This document shows positions 1 to 10,165 of a stretch of 64,000 nucleotides of DNA, piece by piece (within the stretch, counting starts at the first letter, position 1; each line of letters begins with the position of its first letter). Below the pieces are notes generated by a model. That model was not told the origin of the DNA, did not search any database, and saw nothing but the letters and a program-made list of their open reading frames with translations. Origin of the DNA: Cryptomeria japonica. Its lineage: Eukaryota; Streptophyta; Pinopsida; Cupressales; Cupressaceae. The stretch is taken from positions 340,777,793 to 340,841,792 of the forward strand of contig NC_081408.1 of the NCBI RefSeq assembly GCF_030272615.1. Reading direction: 5' to 3'. The translations under genes and the position numbers were made by a program.

Positions 1-475
1 AGCCCTCAGCGGTATCTGCAGTACATAGTTAGGAACCGCACCCTACAAAACACACGTTAGATCACAAAATCGCCTAGTGCTTACTAAGGAAAGTGATGAA
101 ATTTGTGAGTAGCTATATGCCCCCCCCTGTTTTGACTTGCTTATTAGGGAGGTGAAACAGGGTAGCATGTTTACTTGAGACAAACTGTGTAAGAAAGTAT
201 TGATGAGGGACGTTCACTGAATAGGCTTCAACAGAGCACTTTTTGGAACATCCTGAGAGTAGGGGAATGAAAATACGATTCCAACGCAACAAACGGCTCG
301 AAAATCGCATCTCCCAAACTCAAGTTATGATAAAATGAATGATAGAGGAAAATTTAGGGTTTCAAGAGTAAAGATAAACAAATGAAAGTATATACCCTGA
401 AATTGACACTTACATTTGTCACTTTGTTGATTTCAGAATACTATTCAGTGCAGCGGAGCCCACATAGCCATCATC
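1..475. other. Noncoding sequence 5' of the PMD pseudogene
   Basis: No open frame here looks coding. It contains a short C tract near 121-128 and ordinary AT-rich DNA. It may be the upstream or promoter part of the PMD gene, or internal DNA of the Tat-like element G1 whose 3' LTR would lie left of the window. I see no sequence resembling the G1 LTR here. Confidence 0.4.
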
Positions 476-2982
476 ATGCCTTCACGACGACCGGAGCGTC
501 CCACGAGGATTGAGATCCTGCGCTAGGCCATGATCGACGACGAGCCACTGGACGAGGTGAGTTGACTGAATGTTTGACTTTTGATTTTTTCACATTTTGA
601 CTTTTTTGTGATCGTATGCAGGCCTTGAAGGCTGACCCGGGGCCCACCCAGGGCGCCATGGTCCCTGTGGGGCGCCCTAGTCCCCTCAGGGCGCCATGGT
701 CCCTGATAGGGGCGCCATGGTCCCTTCAAGGCGCCATGGTCCCCATCAGGGCGCCATGGTCCCCGATCAGGGCTTGGCGAGGGGTTTCAGGGCTGGCATA
801 CGATGTTCGACAGTTTGCATTAGTGATTTTGATGATCGAGTACTAATTACGGTTATGTTTTTGTGTTGCAGGGTCTCCCGTACATGAGAGAGCATACAGC
901 GGGACATATTCTTCGCAGTTTGCGAGATCAAATTCCGTGGCTGACTCAGGCAGAGAGAGACACACTATTGATTATGGGATTGTGGTATGTGATCCTCATG
1001 CCAGCCATTCGGTTCCATCCTGTGATGCTGATGGCATTGATGGAGCGATGGGATCCTAACACATGCACATTTCATCTTCCGGTAGGGGAGCTGACAGTTA
1101 CACTCGAGGATGTGTACCGTATACTTCGTCTTCCTATCAGAGGAGCGACTGTTACATACGCGACCAATCGGTCAGCGGAGGATCATCAGAGAGAGCAGGT
1201 GTATTGCATAGGGAGAGTCATGCCGAGCGAGACGAGAGGTCGCATCATGGTCAACTGGCTCTTACATCCTACAGGGGAGGTACCCCTTCTGAGATGCCTT
1301 ATGATCGCCATCATAGCACTAGCCGTCTACCCTAATGGGCGAGGGATGCACATGCATGGGGGTCTCACATGGTGTATCAGAGTGATGGAGAGACACAGGA
1401 GAGTGTATGCTTGGGGTCGGAGTATGCTTGCACATCTCTATCATGACCTTAAGGAGTATGTATTCGGACAGGGTTTCAGTTTGATGACATGCACACTTCT
1501 GTAGGTGTCGATTTTAGAGCACTTCACATGCACCAGGCCCGTTGGCTTTCCGCTGAGTACGGCTAGCGAGCGACCTAGGGTGTTTGCTTATCCACTTACC
1601 AGCGAGTGGAGATTTGGAGATTTGTTATATTGGAGAGTGATTTTTGATAGACTGACAGCCGAGGTGACAGTGTGGAGACCTTACCTACGGATGCACAGAT
1701 GGGATGGGATGGAGAGAAAGTTAGCATGCCTACAGAGGAACCGCCTACTGCGGGGATGATATTCACACATCATAGTCCCATTCTACTTTGAACGAGTACG
1801 GAGGTAGTTTGGGCTAGAGCAGTGTGTTCCAGCCGATGTGCCCATCTATACTCGACACTCACGAGTCCTTCCCAGACCTAGAGCAGTAACGAGACCGATG
1901 ATAGATGACATCGAGACTACAGACTTAGAGGGATCAGATCAGGATGTAGTCACTGATTATTCTGCAGAGCCTGGAGCACAGCGCAGGTATGTCTCATGGT
2001 TTATGAGATCATATCCAGGTCCTATCTTTCCACCAGATCATCCGACAGGCTATCCAGGCCCATGGAGACATGGAGACCAAGACGAGGACCAGGGATCCAA
2101 GTCAGAGGAGCCAGAGGAGGGAGAGGGTCATGAGGAGGCGGGAGATCCTGATCCACCTACAGGCGATCAGCCCAGTGCCGAGGAGGAGGAGGACATAGAT
2201 AGAGAGGAGGACGAGGAGGATGTCGGTGAGGATGCGGATGAGGACGAGGATGAGGATGACAAGAAGGACAACGAGGAGGAGGAGTCGGATGCAGCTCCCC
2301 ACCATTCAGGAGATGATACCATAGCTCTGGATCCACCTCTTATTCCCCAACAGGGGGAACATGAGGCGATACGGAGACCTGTTCCTAGTACCATCCAGCC
2401 TACACCCATCATGCATAGATTATTTGAGCGAGGGGAGCCTAGCAGTTCCCAGGCACAGATGCTACCATATCATAATCCCTACTGGCATGAGGGAGATCCA
2501 GGTATAGTAGGTTTATATTGATTGATTAATGTTTTGACGATATAGAATGGTATTAACAAAAAATCTGTTCTACTGCTACAGCTAATGTGCAGGAGTGGCA
2601 TTCCCTAATTCAGCAGGCAGTGACAGACATTTCCATGATAGCACAGATCCCCAGTTCCTCACAGATTGCCTATAGGCCTCAGGGGAATGCGGGTCGGCAT
2701 GAGGACTTGTTTTCCCCATTCTGAGTACAGGTAGACATATGGAGGGAGAGAGAAAGAGTCCTATCAGAGGACCTCCAGCGGGTGCGGCGAGATCTAGCAG
2801 TAGCTCAGGCCGAGGCTACCACCTATCGCGCGATCCTTATGGATAGGGATCGTAGGAGTTCCTCTCGGAGTCACTTACGGTCTGTATCGCGCTACATACC
2901 CATGGGTCCACCTTCACGGCCAGATCAGGAGGGAGCGTCCAGTCGACACTCTCCAGCCACTAGCCCTAGGGATAGGAGATGA
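476..2982 (+). pseudogene. Plant mobile domain (PMD / MAIN-like) protein, multi-exon, nonsense-decayed
   Basis: The centre (about 872-1850) reads as a plant mobile domain: an N-terminal helix (MREHTAGHILRSLRDQ), then ERWDPNTCTFHLPVGELTVT with the LEDVYRILRLPI continuation, then an RRxFGLEQ-like block near 1803-1823. An Asp/Glu-rich tail follows at about 2160-2290, and a basic helix-rich end at 2590-2982. Likely introns are 557-621 (GTGAGT...GCAG), one ending at 871, and one of roughly 2502-2588. Start chosen at ATG 476. The frame is continuous but has five in-frame stops: near 524 (TAG), 1502 (TAG), 1757 (TGA), 1805 (TAG) and 2721 (TGA). Family alignment expects Gln or Arg at most of these. 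PMD proteins occur both as host silencing factors and as cargo in transposons. Here it lies antisense to, and downstream of, the G1 integrase, so it is probably an element-borne extra ORF. A decayed host gene is the alternative. Confidence 0.72.
650..770 (+). repeat. Six-unit ~20-bp tandem repeat (GGCGCCATGGTCCC)
   Basis: GGCGCC recurs at 652, 671, 690, 711, 730 and 750 (spacing 19-21), mostly followed by ATGGTCCC. It sits in the second exon of the PMD pseudogene. Because the period is not a multiple of three, the encoded peptide changes phase from unit to unit (GAMVP, RAPWS). A related motif occurs in the G1 LTR. Confidence 0.85.
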
Positions 2983-3586
2983 TTTTATGATGTAAAAGAG
3001 AGGTCACATTTTGGATATACAGTGACCTATATTTGTATATGATCCACACATATATATATGTATATATACATGCTTCTCTTTTGTCTCAAATGTGTTATCT
3101 TTAATGCTTAAAACAATGTATATTTTGTTTTGATTAAATCTAATACATTTGGTAAATGTACATGTATGTTCAGAATTTAATTTCCATGTGATTGATTTCT
3201 CAATGCTCCATGATTAAATTGATACATGTGTGACTTAATTAAATATTTAATCAAGTACTACATTGATGATAAGGAAGAAATATGCATTAAGTCTAAGAAT
3301 CATATAACTAATGTGATTTAATTTTGAACTTAAACACGACATGATACGATTCTACTTAACACATAAAGACACTGTATAATATGCTAGCATAATGGAAATG
3401 TAAATCTTTTACAATTTACATAAATGAATTCAAGACAAACTATAAAGTAAAGAGACGCGCTTGTCAGGAACAAAGCAATATAGATTAAACACCATAACAT
3501 TTAATTCTATTTTGCTCTAATTAAGAGATACTAACATATTATCCAATGTTGAAGAATTGAAAAGAAGATAGATAAGAAATGAAGAA
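2983..3586. other. AT-rich spacer between PMD and G1 integrase
   Basis: No coding potential. It holds a TA/TG palindromic run at about 3044-3071. It is too short to hold the 1659-bp G1 LTR, and I see no match to either LTR end. It is probably the 3' untranslated interior of G1. Confidence 0.5.
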
Positions 3587-4840
3587 TTAAGCATAATATC
3601 TACGCAAGTGCATAGCATTGATAGGTTCTTTAAGAGGCATACCGTCTACATCTGCTATTTTGTAAGCACCTGATCCATAATCCTCAATAACGATATATGG
3701 TCCAAGCCAATTAGGACTAAATTTTCCCTTTTCTGCAGGTAAGGCATTCACATTGCGCTGATTCTCATAAAGGACTAAGTCACCTACTGAGAAGGAACGT
3801 TGAATGACCTTATCATTATAGCTTCGTTGTAGAGTTTTATGATACACTTGAATATGCTCAAGAGCGTTTATACGCTGTTCATCAAGCATCTCAAGCTATT
3901 GAAGTCGTTGTTCTCTATAAGAGTCATCATCTACTATACCTTTGAGAGAAACCCTAAGTGATGGAATCTCTAACTCTAAGGGCATAATAGCGTCAGCACC
4001 ATAAACGAGATTATAAGGAGTAGTTCCCGTAGCAATTCGTACACTCGTTCGGTAGGCCCAAAGAGCATAGATTAGCTGGTTACTCCAATCCTTACCATGC
4101 TTATTCATGGTTTTGCGAAGAATTTGTTCAATTATCTTATTGGATGATTCGGCTTGACCATTTGACTGAGGATAGTACGGTGTAGAAAATCGATGTTTGA
4201 TATGATACTTCTCGAGGAATTTCTTCACGTCCTTGTTCTTAAATGATGTCCCATTATCTGAGATTATAGTGGAAGGTATCCCGAATCGAGAAATGATGTT
4301 TTCTAGAAGAAATTAACAAATCACTTCAGTAGTAGTAGAGCGAAGGGGAATAGCTTCTACCCACTTCGTAAAGTAATCTGTTGCGGTTATAATGAAGGTG
4401 TGTCCTTGAGATGAAGGAGGAGAGATTTTTCCAATAAGATCCAAACCCCATGCGGAGAAAGGCCAAGAAGCTACTTGAGAACGAAGTTCTTGGGCAGGAG
4501 CATGAATCAGATTATTGTGTTGTTGGCATTGATGACATTTCTTTACAAATGAAAAGGAATCCTTCTGTATAGTTTGCCAATAGTATCCCATACGAAGCAA
4601 TCTATGAACCAAGGATTTGCCCCCAAAATGCCCCCCACAGGCACTTGAATGTGCCTCTTCAAGAGCAACAAGGATTTCCGATTTGTTAAGACAGCGAAGG
4701 AGAAGACCATCGTAACCCCTTTGGTAAAGAACATTAGAAAGAATGATGTACCTAGCAGACAGCTTGCGGATTCTAGCCCTAGTGTTCCTATTAGCGGAAT
4801 CAGGAAAGGTACCATCGGTCAAATATCTTACGATATGCGA
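3587..4840 (-). pseudogene. G1 integrase, two premature stops
   Basis: This is a retroviral-type DDE integrase, which inserts the cDNA into chromosomes. The N-terminal zinc finger is visible at about 4654-4510 (EEAHSSACGGHFGGK ... CHQCQQ). The catalytic core shows LDLIGK and TDYFTKW (first Asp), IISDNGTSF (second Asp) and GQAESSNK (Glu). The C-terminal part (KFSPNWLGPYIVIEDYG ... LRRYYA) is the usual gypsy tail and carries no chromodomain. Two in-frame stops break it: TAA after VIC near 4314 and TAG after RLQ near 3893. At the second, Gln is expected, which fits CAG to TAG. The frame is otherwise intact, so the element is only moderately old. Confidence 0.85.
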
Positions 4841-6775
4841 GTACCATTCGTCTGAATCTATAAAGTCACAACATGTTACCAAGCTAGAATCGTCTACAAT
4901 AGCTGGAGAAATAAGGTTGTGAATAACAAAATTAAGATCGACCACCGGGTCCTCTAAAGATACAAGAGAAGCCACACATGCCATTGCATCCACATGTCGA
5001 TTATCTTTTCGAGGAACCGGTTCCATGGTGTAAGAATCAAAATTTTGTAATAAAGAGATAGCAAGGTCTTTATATTGTGATAATTTGTCTTGTTTTGCTT
5101 GATATAGTCATGTTACTTGTCTTATAATCAATTGCGAATCTCCATAGATATGTATGTGTTTTATATTCAGAGCTAAGGCTGCTTTTATTCCTGCTATAAG
5201 AGCCTCATACTCAGCAATGTTATTGGTACACAGGAAATTTAGACGATATGATAAGGGAATAGATTTCTTTGTAGGAGAAATCAGAACAACACCTGCCCCC
5301 GATCCCGTACGACACTTAGAGCCATCAAAGTATAACTCCCAAGTTTCATCTTTCTCTATAGAAAGAATAAAGTCATCGGGAAAAGACTCAGGGTTAGGGA
5401 AGGAGAAAGGTGAAGGGGCCTCAACTAAGTGATCGGTCAACGCTTGTCCTTTAATTGCTCTTTGTGAAACAAATTTAAGGTCAAATTCAGTTAACATCAT
5501 AACCCACTTAGCTAAGCGTCCTGATAAATCAGTTTTAGAGAAAATATGCTTCAAAGGATCAAACTTTACCATGACGTGGACTTCTGAATTTAAAAGATAA
5601 TGTCTCAATTTCTGAGTCGCGAACACCAAGGCCAAGCATTGTCTTTCTATCACAGAATATCGGGTCTCATAATCGAGTAAGGTACGACTTATGTAATAAA
5701 CCGGACATTCCTTACCATCTTTATCATGTTGTGCTAACAATGCTGCGAGAGCATGAGAAGAAGCAGCTGTATACAGAAGGAAGGGTTTAGAAGGTTCGGC
5801 AGGTTGAAGAATAGGAGGACTAGCCAAATACACTTTTAAATCTTCAAATGCTTGCTGACAATCTTCATTCCATTGAAAAGTGATATCCTTTTTAAGAAGT
5901 TGAGTAAAAGGAAAAGTACGATCCGCAAGCTGAGACACAAACCTACGAATAGCTTGAATCTTTCCTTGTAAGCTTTTAAGTTGAGACACATTTCTAGGAG
6001 GTGGCATGTTAACAATAGCATCTATTTTCTTAGTGTCCACCTCAATCCCACGATGCGAAACTATGAACCCTAATAGTTTCCCACTATCCACACCAAAAAC
6101 ACATTTTCGAGGATTCAAGCGCATGTGATACTTACGAATTATTTCAAAGATTTGACGGAGGATTTTAACATGATCCATGCGAAGAAAGGATTTAGCTAAA
6201 ATATCATCAACATAATCCTCTAAAATCTTATGCATATAATCATGAAAGATAAGGGTCATCGCTCATTGATAAGTTGCACTGGCATTTTTAAGTCCAAAAG
6301 GCATCATTATCCAACAAAACATCCCCCAAGGAGTGGTGAAAGTGGTTTTGAATTGATCTTGAGGGTTAATGAAAATTTGATTGTAGCCTGAAAAACCATC
6401 CATGAAGGATAACAAGGCATGTCCTGTCATAGAATCAACTATCATGTCAATGTTTGGAAGAGGGAAATCATCTTTTAAAGAAGCCTTATTTAGATCCCGA
6501 AAGTCAGTACACATTCTTATTTTGTTGTTTGGTTTAGCCACAATGACAATATTTGAAATCCATGGGGAATAGTCAATAGGGCGGATAAATCCAGCCTCCA
6601 ATAATTTTTCAATCTCAGCCTTAACAAGCAGAGCCACCTTAGGATTCATTTTTCGAATCTTTTGTTTCACGGGCTTAGCATCAGGAACTAAGACAATATT
6701 ATGAGTAACAATCTTAGGATCTATACCAGGCATGTCAGAATATGTCCAAGCAAAGATCTCGGGGAATTCGTGCAA
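4841..6775 (-). pseudogene. G1 reverse transcriptase and dual RNase H, two or three premature stops
   Basis: RT is clear: MCTDFRDLNKASLKDDFPLP, then MDGFSGYNQI, PWGMFCW, MPFGLKNA, and the catalytic YVDDILAKS near 6200. The first RNase H (PFLLYTAASSHALAALLAQ ... YETRYSVIERQ) has lost the catalytic Asp of the usual TDAS motif. A second RNase H follows (WELYFDGSKCRTGSGAG ... NNIAEYEALIAG ... IYGDSQLI), retaining Asp, Glu and Asp. A degenerate first and intact second RNase H is characteristic of Tat elements. In-frame TGA codons lie near 6260 (after TYQ) and 5105 (after RQVT), both where Arg is plausible. A third TGA lies just upstream near 6785. Confidence 0.85.
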
Positions 6776-6787
6776 TAAATCTTCATA

Positions 6788-7442
6788 TCATTTTTGTTCC
6801 TCTTCATCCAAACATTTTCCAATTTTAATAACTTTCTCTTTATTGCAAGGATCCATCTTAACATCAGTGGTGTCACTTATGAGAAGATTACTTTGTTGAG
6901 GAGTATCCTTTAACTGAGGGAATTCTTTCACAATCTCATCATTGTCGATCTCTTTTCCAAAATAGGCTTCAGTGTTCAAACAATAAGGGAGTCCCCTATT
7001 GTGATGATAACGAGGAAGAGTGTCATAGGCTCCCAAGAACTCAGCTAAAGCATCGTCGGTAGGGAAGATATCCAAAGCACAATCACCCAAAGGATCCCCA
7101 TCAATATACTCAGGGTGCTGTATTGATAGAGATGTAGAGATAGCATTAACACTAATGCATGGTCTTTTAGAAGCTTTAGTACGTTTACAGGGATTATAGC
7201 CAAGTCCAAAGGCATAATTGTGAAAATTAGTCTCTAGAGGAACTCTTATCCCTTGTTCATGAGCACCACAACCATTTCCATGATACCCATGCTTAGCAAA
7301 AATGCGAAAACCACGACCATAACGATCAGCTATTTCAGGAAGAGAAGGTGGTTTTTCATAAGACAAAGAATCAAACTCTTCATAATTAGAGGTGTGAGGA
7401 GAAGAAGTTTGAGAAGCGGCCACAAAATTATTACTCATAGAT
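6788..7442 (-). pseudogene. G1 pro-RT linker with G-patch-like motif
   Basis: This segment continues the gag-pro frame from the right of C1. It contains a glycine-rich block (DRYGRGFRIFAKHGYHGNGC, then GAHEQGI) that resembles a G-patch, a short nucleic-acid-binding module found in some retroelements between protease and RT. The rest is acidic and not recognised. A TGA near 6785 separates it from RT (QK-stop-YEDLLHEFPE), where Arg is plausible. The ATG at 7438 is just an internal Met of the original frame, not a real start. The G-patch call is by eye and uncertain. Confidence 0.6.
7438..7442. repeat. Target-site duplication TAGAT, left of C1
   Basis: TAGAT abuts the TG of the left C1 LTR and is repeated exactly at 14858-14862. 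Confidence 0.95.
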
Positions 7443-7630
7443 TGTTAGAATATTTAACCTTTACTTAGCTTAGGTTTAGTTGTATTTAGTTTAGGATATT
7501 CTTTTGGAATTCCTACATGTAATTTGTCCTCTAGTACATGTGTGAGGACAAGTCATTTCTTTTATTTTCCTTTATTAAGGAATATTAGATTTCCTCCATA
7601 AGAGGATGTGGACACATGGCACACACATTT

Positions 7631-7675
7631 TATGAATGGTGGCATTCATAGATTTGGGAGTTACTTTGTAACTCC
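7631..7675. promoter_or_regulatory. Paired perfect palindromes in C1 U3
   Basis: TATGAATG/CATTCATA (7631-7650, 4-nt loop) and GGAGTTAC/GTAACTCC (7657-7675, 3-nt loop) lie side by side just upstream of the TATA-like box. The same pair occurs in the 3' LTR. They could be transcription-factor sites; that role is inferred. Confidence 0.5.
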
Positions 7676-7687
7676 TCTCCTCATCTC

Positions 7688-7694
7688 TATTTAA
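7688..7694 (+). promoter_or_regulatory. TATA-like box of C1 5' LTR
   Basis: TATTTAA lies about 55 bp before a pyrimidine-rich CT tract, the expected arrangement for a plant core promoter driving the genomic RNA. The copy in the 3' LTR is at 14552-14558. Confidence 0.6.
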
Positions 7695-7748
7695 GAGATG
7701 CCTCCTCTCTCATTTCTTCTTAATGACAATATTGTAAAGAGCTTCTTG

Positions 7749-7749
<1 letters not shown>

Positions 7750-7823
<74 letters not shown>
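7750..7823. repeat. CT microsatellite in C1 5' LTR
   Basis: A (CT)n run, interrupted at its left end by GCTCTTT. The matching run in the 3' LTR (about 14610-14664) is shorter. Peptides read from it (RE or LS dipeptides) are artefacts. Confidence 0.95.
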
Positions 7824-7829
<6 letters not shown>

Positions 7830-8015
7830 AGGCATTGCCTCATTCATAATATCACAAGGGGTTTTTCTTTGCTTTTCCCCTTTCAAAAGTTCTTGTGCCT
7901 CCTTCTTGACATTTGGGTGATGCTCCAAGGTTTTTGCTTTTCTCTTGGTAACAATTACTTCATCATAAACTTTCTTGGATTAATTTTCCTTTCCTTGCTC
8001 TTTTATTTCCTTTCA

Positions 8016-8027
8016 TGGTATCAGAGC
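8016..8027 (+). other. C1 primer binding site (initiator tRNA-Met)
   Basis: TGGTATCAGAGC directly abuts the LTR end. It is the canonical plant copia primer site, complementary to the 3' end of initiator tRNA-Met. Confidence 0.95.
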
Positions 8028-10165
8028 AGGTTTCTAATCCTTGTTTTAAGTTGACATTGATGAAGGTTACGATTCTGTGGAGTTCACCTTGTTGGAGGCA
8101 TTCTTGAGAGGAGAAGAAGTTCTTTTTCTAATATTTTCTATTGTGCAGGTTTTGGTTTTAGATTTTAACTTTTTTTTCAAACTTGTTAACAAATTTGCCT
8201 GCAGGTTTAATCTCCTATTCTAGTTGGTTTTTATTAAAAAAAAAAAAGGGCTTTGGAAGGCTTGCCACCAAAGTTCCTTCTTTCTAGTTTAAATTTAATT
8301 ATTTTTAAAGTTTTGGAAGGCTTGCCGCCAAAACTCCGGTGCTAACTTCCTTTCCTGCATACTTTAGATTTCATATTCATTTGTTTTGGAAGGCTTGCCG
8401 CCAAAACAGTTTCATCATAAAGTTGTTTCTCTGATTCATATTGCAGGTTCTCACATTTTGTTTACTTGCAAGTTTTTTTGATTAAAAAAAAAGAAATTTA
8501 AGCTTCCTTGCAGGATTTTGTTATCAAATTTTCTCATTTTCTAACCTCATTCACAGAATACTAATTTTTTTAAATATCTATTGATCTATTTCAATCTTTG
8601 TTTGTGCTTATTTCAGCCTGGTTTACTTTACATAATAAATCTTACATTTTCTCCCACACATCTATTCTATCTGTATCTTCTCTGAGCTGGACATGAAGAC
8701 TTTAGCTCAAGTTTTAAAAAAAAAAACCCAATTTGAAACTAAACTGATCCTGGAGTTTTTTAGTGCTGCTTGATGAATCGTTGCTGCTGACTGTATACAA
8801 AGCTGAAAGAGCCAATCCCCAATGCAAAGTCTAGTAATTTGAATTTGAAGAATCAAGTGTATGTAAAGAAAAGTGAATAAGATTTTTTTTAACCTAAAAC
8901 TGAATCAATCTATTAAAGATATTATTCAGAGGAAATGTAAGAGCTTATTTTAAGAAATACGTAAAAACAAACTGCTCTTTCACAGCATAAACGTTGGACA
9001 ATATAAGATTAAAAAAAATCTTTTCATTACTCCACTCCTCTCCTGACTAAAATGTGCGGCAATTCTCTAAATAATAGGGCATAAAAAAGGCCTGCAATCC
9101 TTGAGATTGTCGTGGTATATTGATATAGGCCGGGTGAAATAAGATGCTCAAATTACTTATCTTGTAAGATTGCAGCACCTTTTGGTATCGGCCGAATCTC
9201 AGGAAGCTCAAATCATTTTTACTGTAACAGACAACAAAACTCCTCTTACGGTACCCTCAGATTCTCCAGTTTCACCTGTTGAGCTTGCAGTAACGTCACC
9301 TATGCAAAGAATCATTATTTCTGCACTATTGTGTAACGTTTCTGCAGGTTCATTTAACTTATTTGCAGTCTATGCACTGTAAATTCCCTGCAAGATATCA
9401 TTTGTTTAAACATCTCTGATCTTTTTAACGTTTTCTGCAACCTGTCTGTGTTGTTTCGGTTATTTGTCATTTTCTTCTACAGCAACGTTACTTGTTTATT
9501 TCTGTTTTATCCCTGCATTGGTAACAGATAGTTTTGTTTCTTAATTTATTTGTTAGTCCATTCATTCATTTCTATTATTAGTTCTCTTATGTTTTTAAAT
9601 TCATTCATTAACATTTAAGTTTTAAAACCTTTTCCTTATCCTTCTCACGTATATCATAAGGTTTAAAAAATTTAACTTTAAAATTTTGAGGTTTCTTTGT
9701 CTTACATGTAATAAGGTTGGTTAACTTTTTTTAATAGTTTAGCTCTTTAACATTAAGTAAAGTTTAATACTATTTAATGTAAAAGTTTTAAGCTTTAAAA
9801 AGTTTAGTTTCTTTTTAAAAGTTTAGTTTAGTTTTATAAAAGTTTATTTAAAAGTAAAGTTTCGTTGAGTTCATTTTTTAAAAAAAAATTTTTAATAAAA
9901 TTTTAAGTTTTAAATAAAGTTATTAATATAGAGAATATTTATTTTGTTATTATAAAGATTTAAATTTTTTTTAATATAAGTTTGTTTAATTAAAATTTAA
10001 GTTCTTTTTCAATTTTAATTTGTTATTAAAAAAAATAAAATTTGAAAATAATATTTCTTAATAATTTTTTTTAATTATTAAAATTTGATTTAATTTTTAA
10101 TCAAGGAGGTTAATTTTCGTTTTTAATCAAAGGGAATTTTTTTTTCGAACCATTATTTTGCTATC
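8028..10165 (+). other. C1 untranslated leader (about 2.1 kb)
   Basis: Between primer site and polyprotein start there is no coding ORF. The first part has three hairpin repeats (8251-8406). The last 600 bp is extremely AT-rich, with repeated TTTAAAAGTTTA-like words. The packaging and dimerisation signals of the genomic RNA would be expected in this interval. Confidence 0.7.
8251..8406 (+). repeat. Three spaced copies of a 23-nt hairpin in the C1 leader
   Basis: Copies at 8251-8273, 8311-8333 and 8384-8406. Each is a 6-bp stem around AAGGCTTGCC plus one base. The outer pair is C-G in copy 1 (CTTTGG/CCAAAG) and T-A in copies 2 and 3 (TTTTGG/CCAAAA), so the stem covaries. Confidence 0.8.

Larger units (their letters stand above)
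7443..8015 (+). repeat. C1 5' LTR
   Basis: Starts TGTTAGAATATTTAA and ends TTTCCTTTCA. It contains two perfect 8-bp inverted repeats, a TATA-like box at 7688 and a long CT microsatellite (about 7750-7823). It is 22 bp longer than the 3' LTR, and the difference lies in the CT tract. Confidence 0.97.

Noticed and set aside
650-770. CRISPR-like array
   Set aside because: Units are contiguous ~20-bp tandem repeats without unique spacers, in a plant transposon context.
2102-2412. Antisense Ser/Leu-rich ORFs opposite the PMD acidic tail
   Set aside because: They mirror the GAG/GAT-rich acidic coding region; no domain and no conservation reason to believe them.
2983-3586. A G1 3' LTR directly after integrase
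   Set aside because: Too short for a 1659-bp LTR and I find no match to either LTR end.
7698-8054. Leu/Ser and Arg/Glu dipeptide ORFs, also at 14555-14770 and 19235-19498
   Set aside because: Products of (CT)n repeats; identical artefacts appear in each LTR copy.
9170-9382. 70-aa ORF in the C1 leader
   Set aside because: No recognisable motif and not needed to explain the leader; a short upstream ORF by chance.
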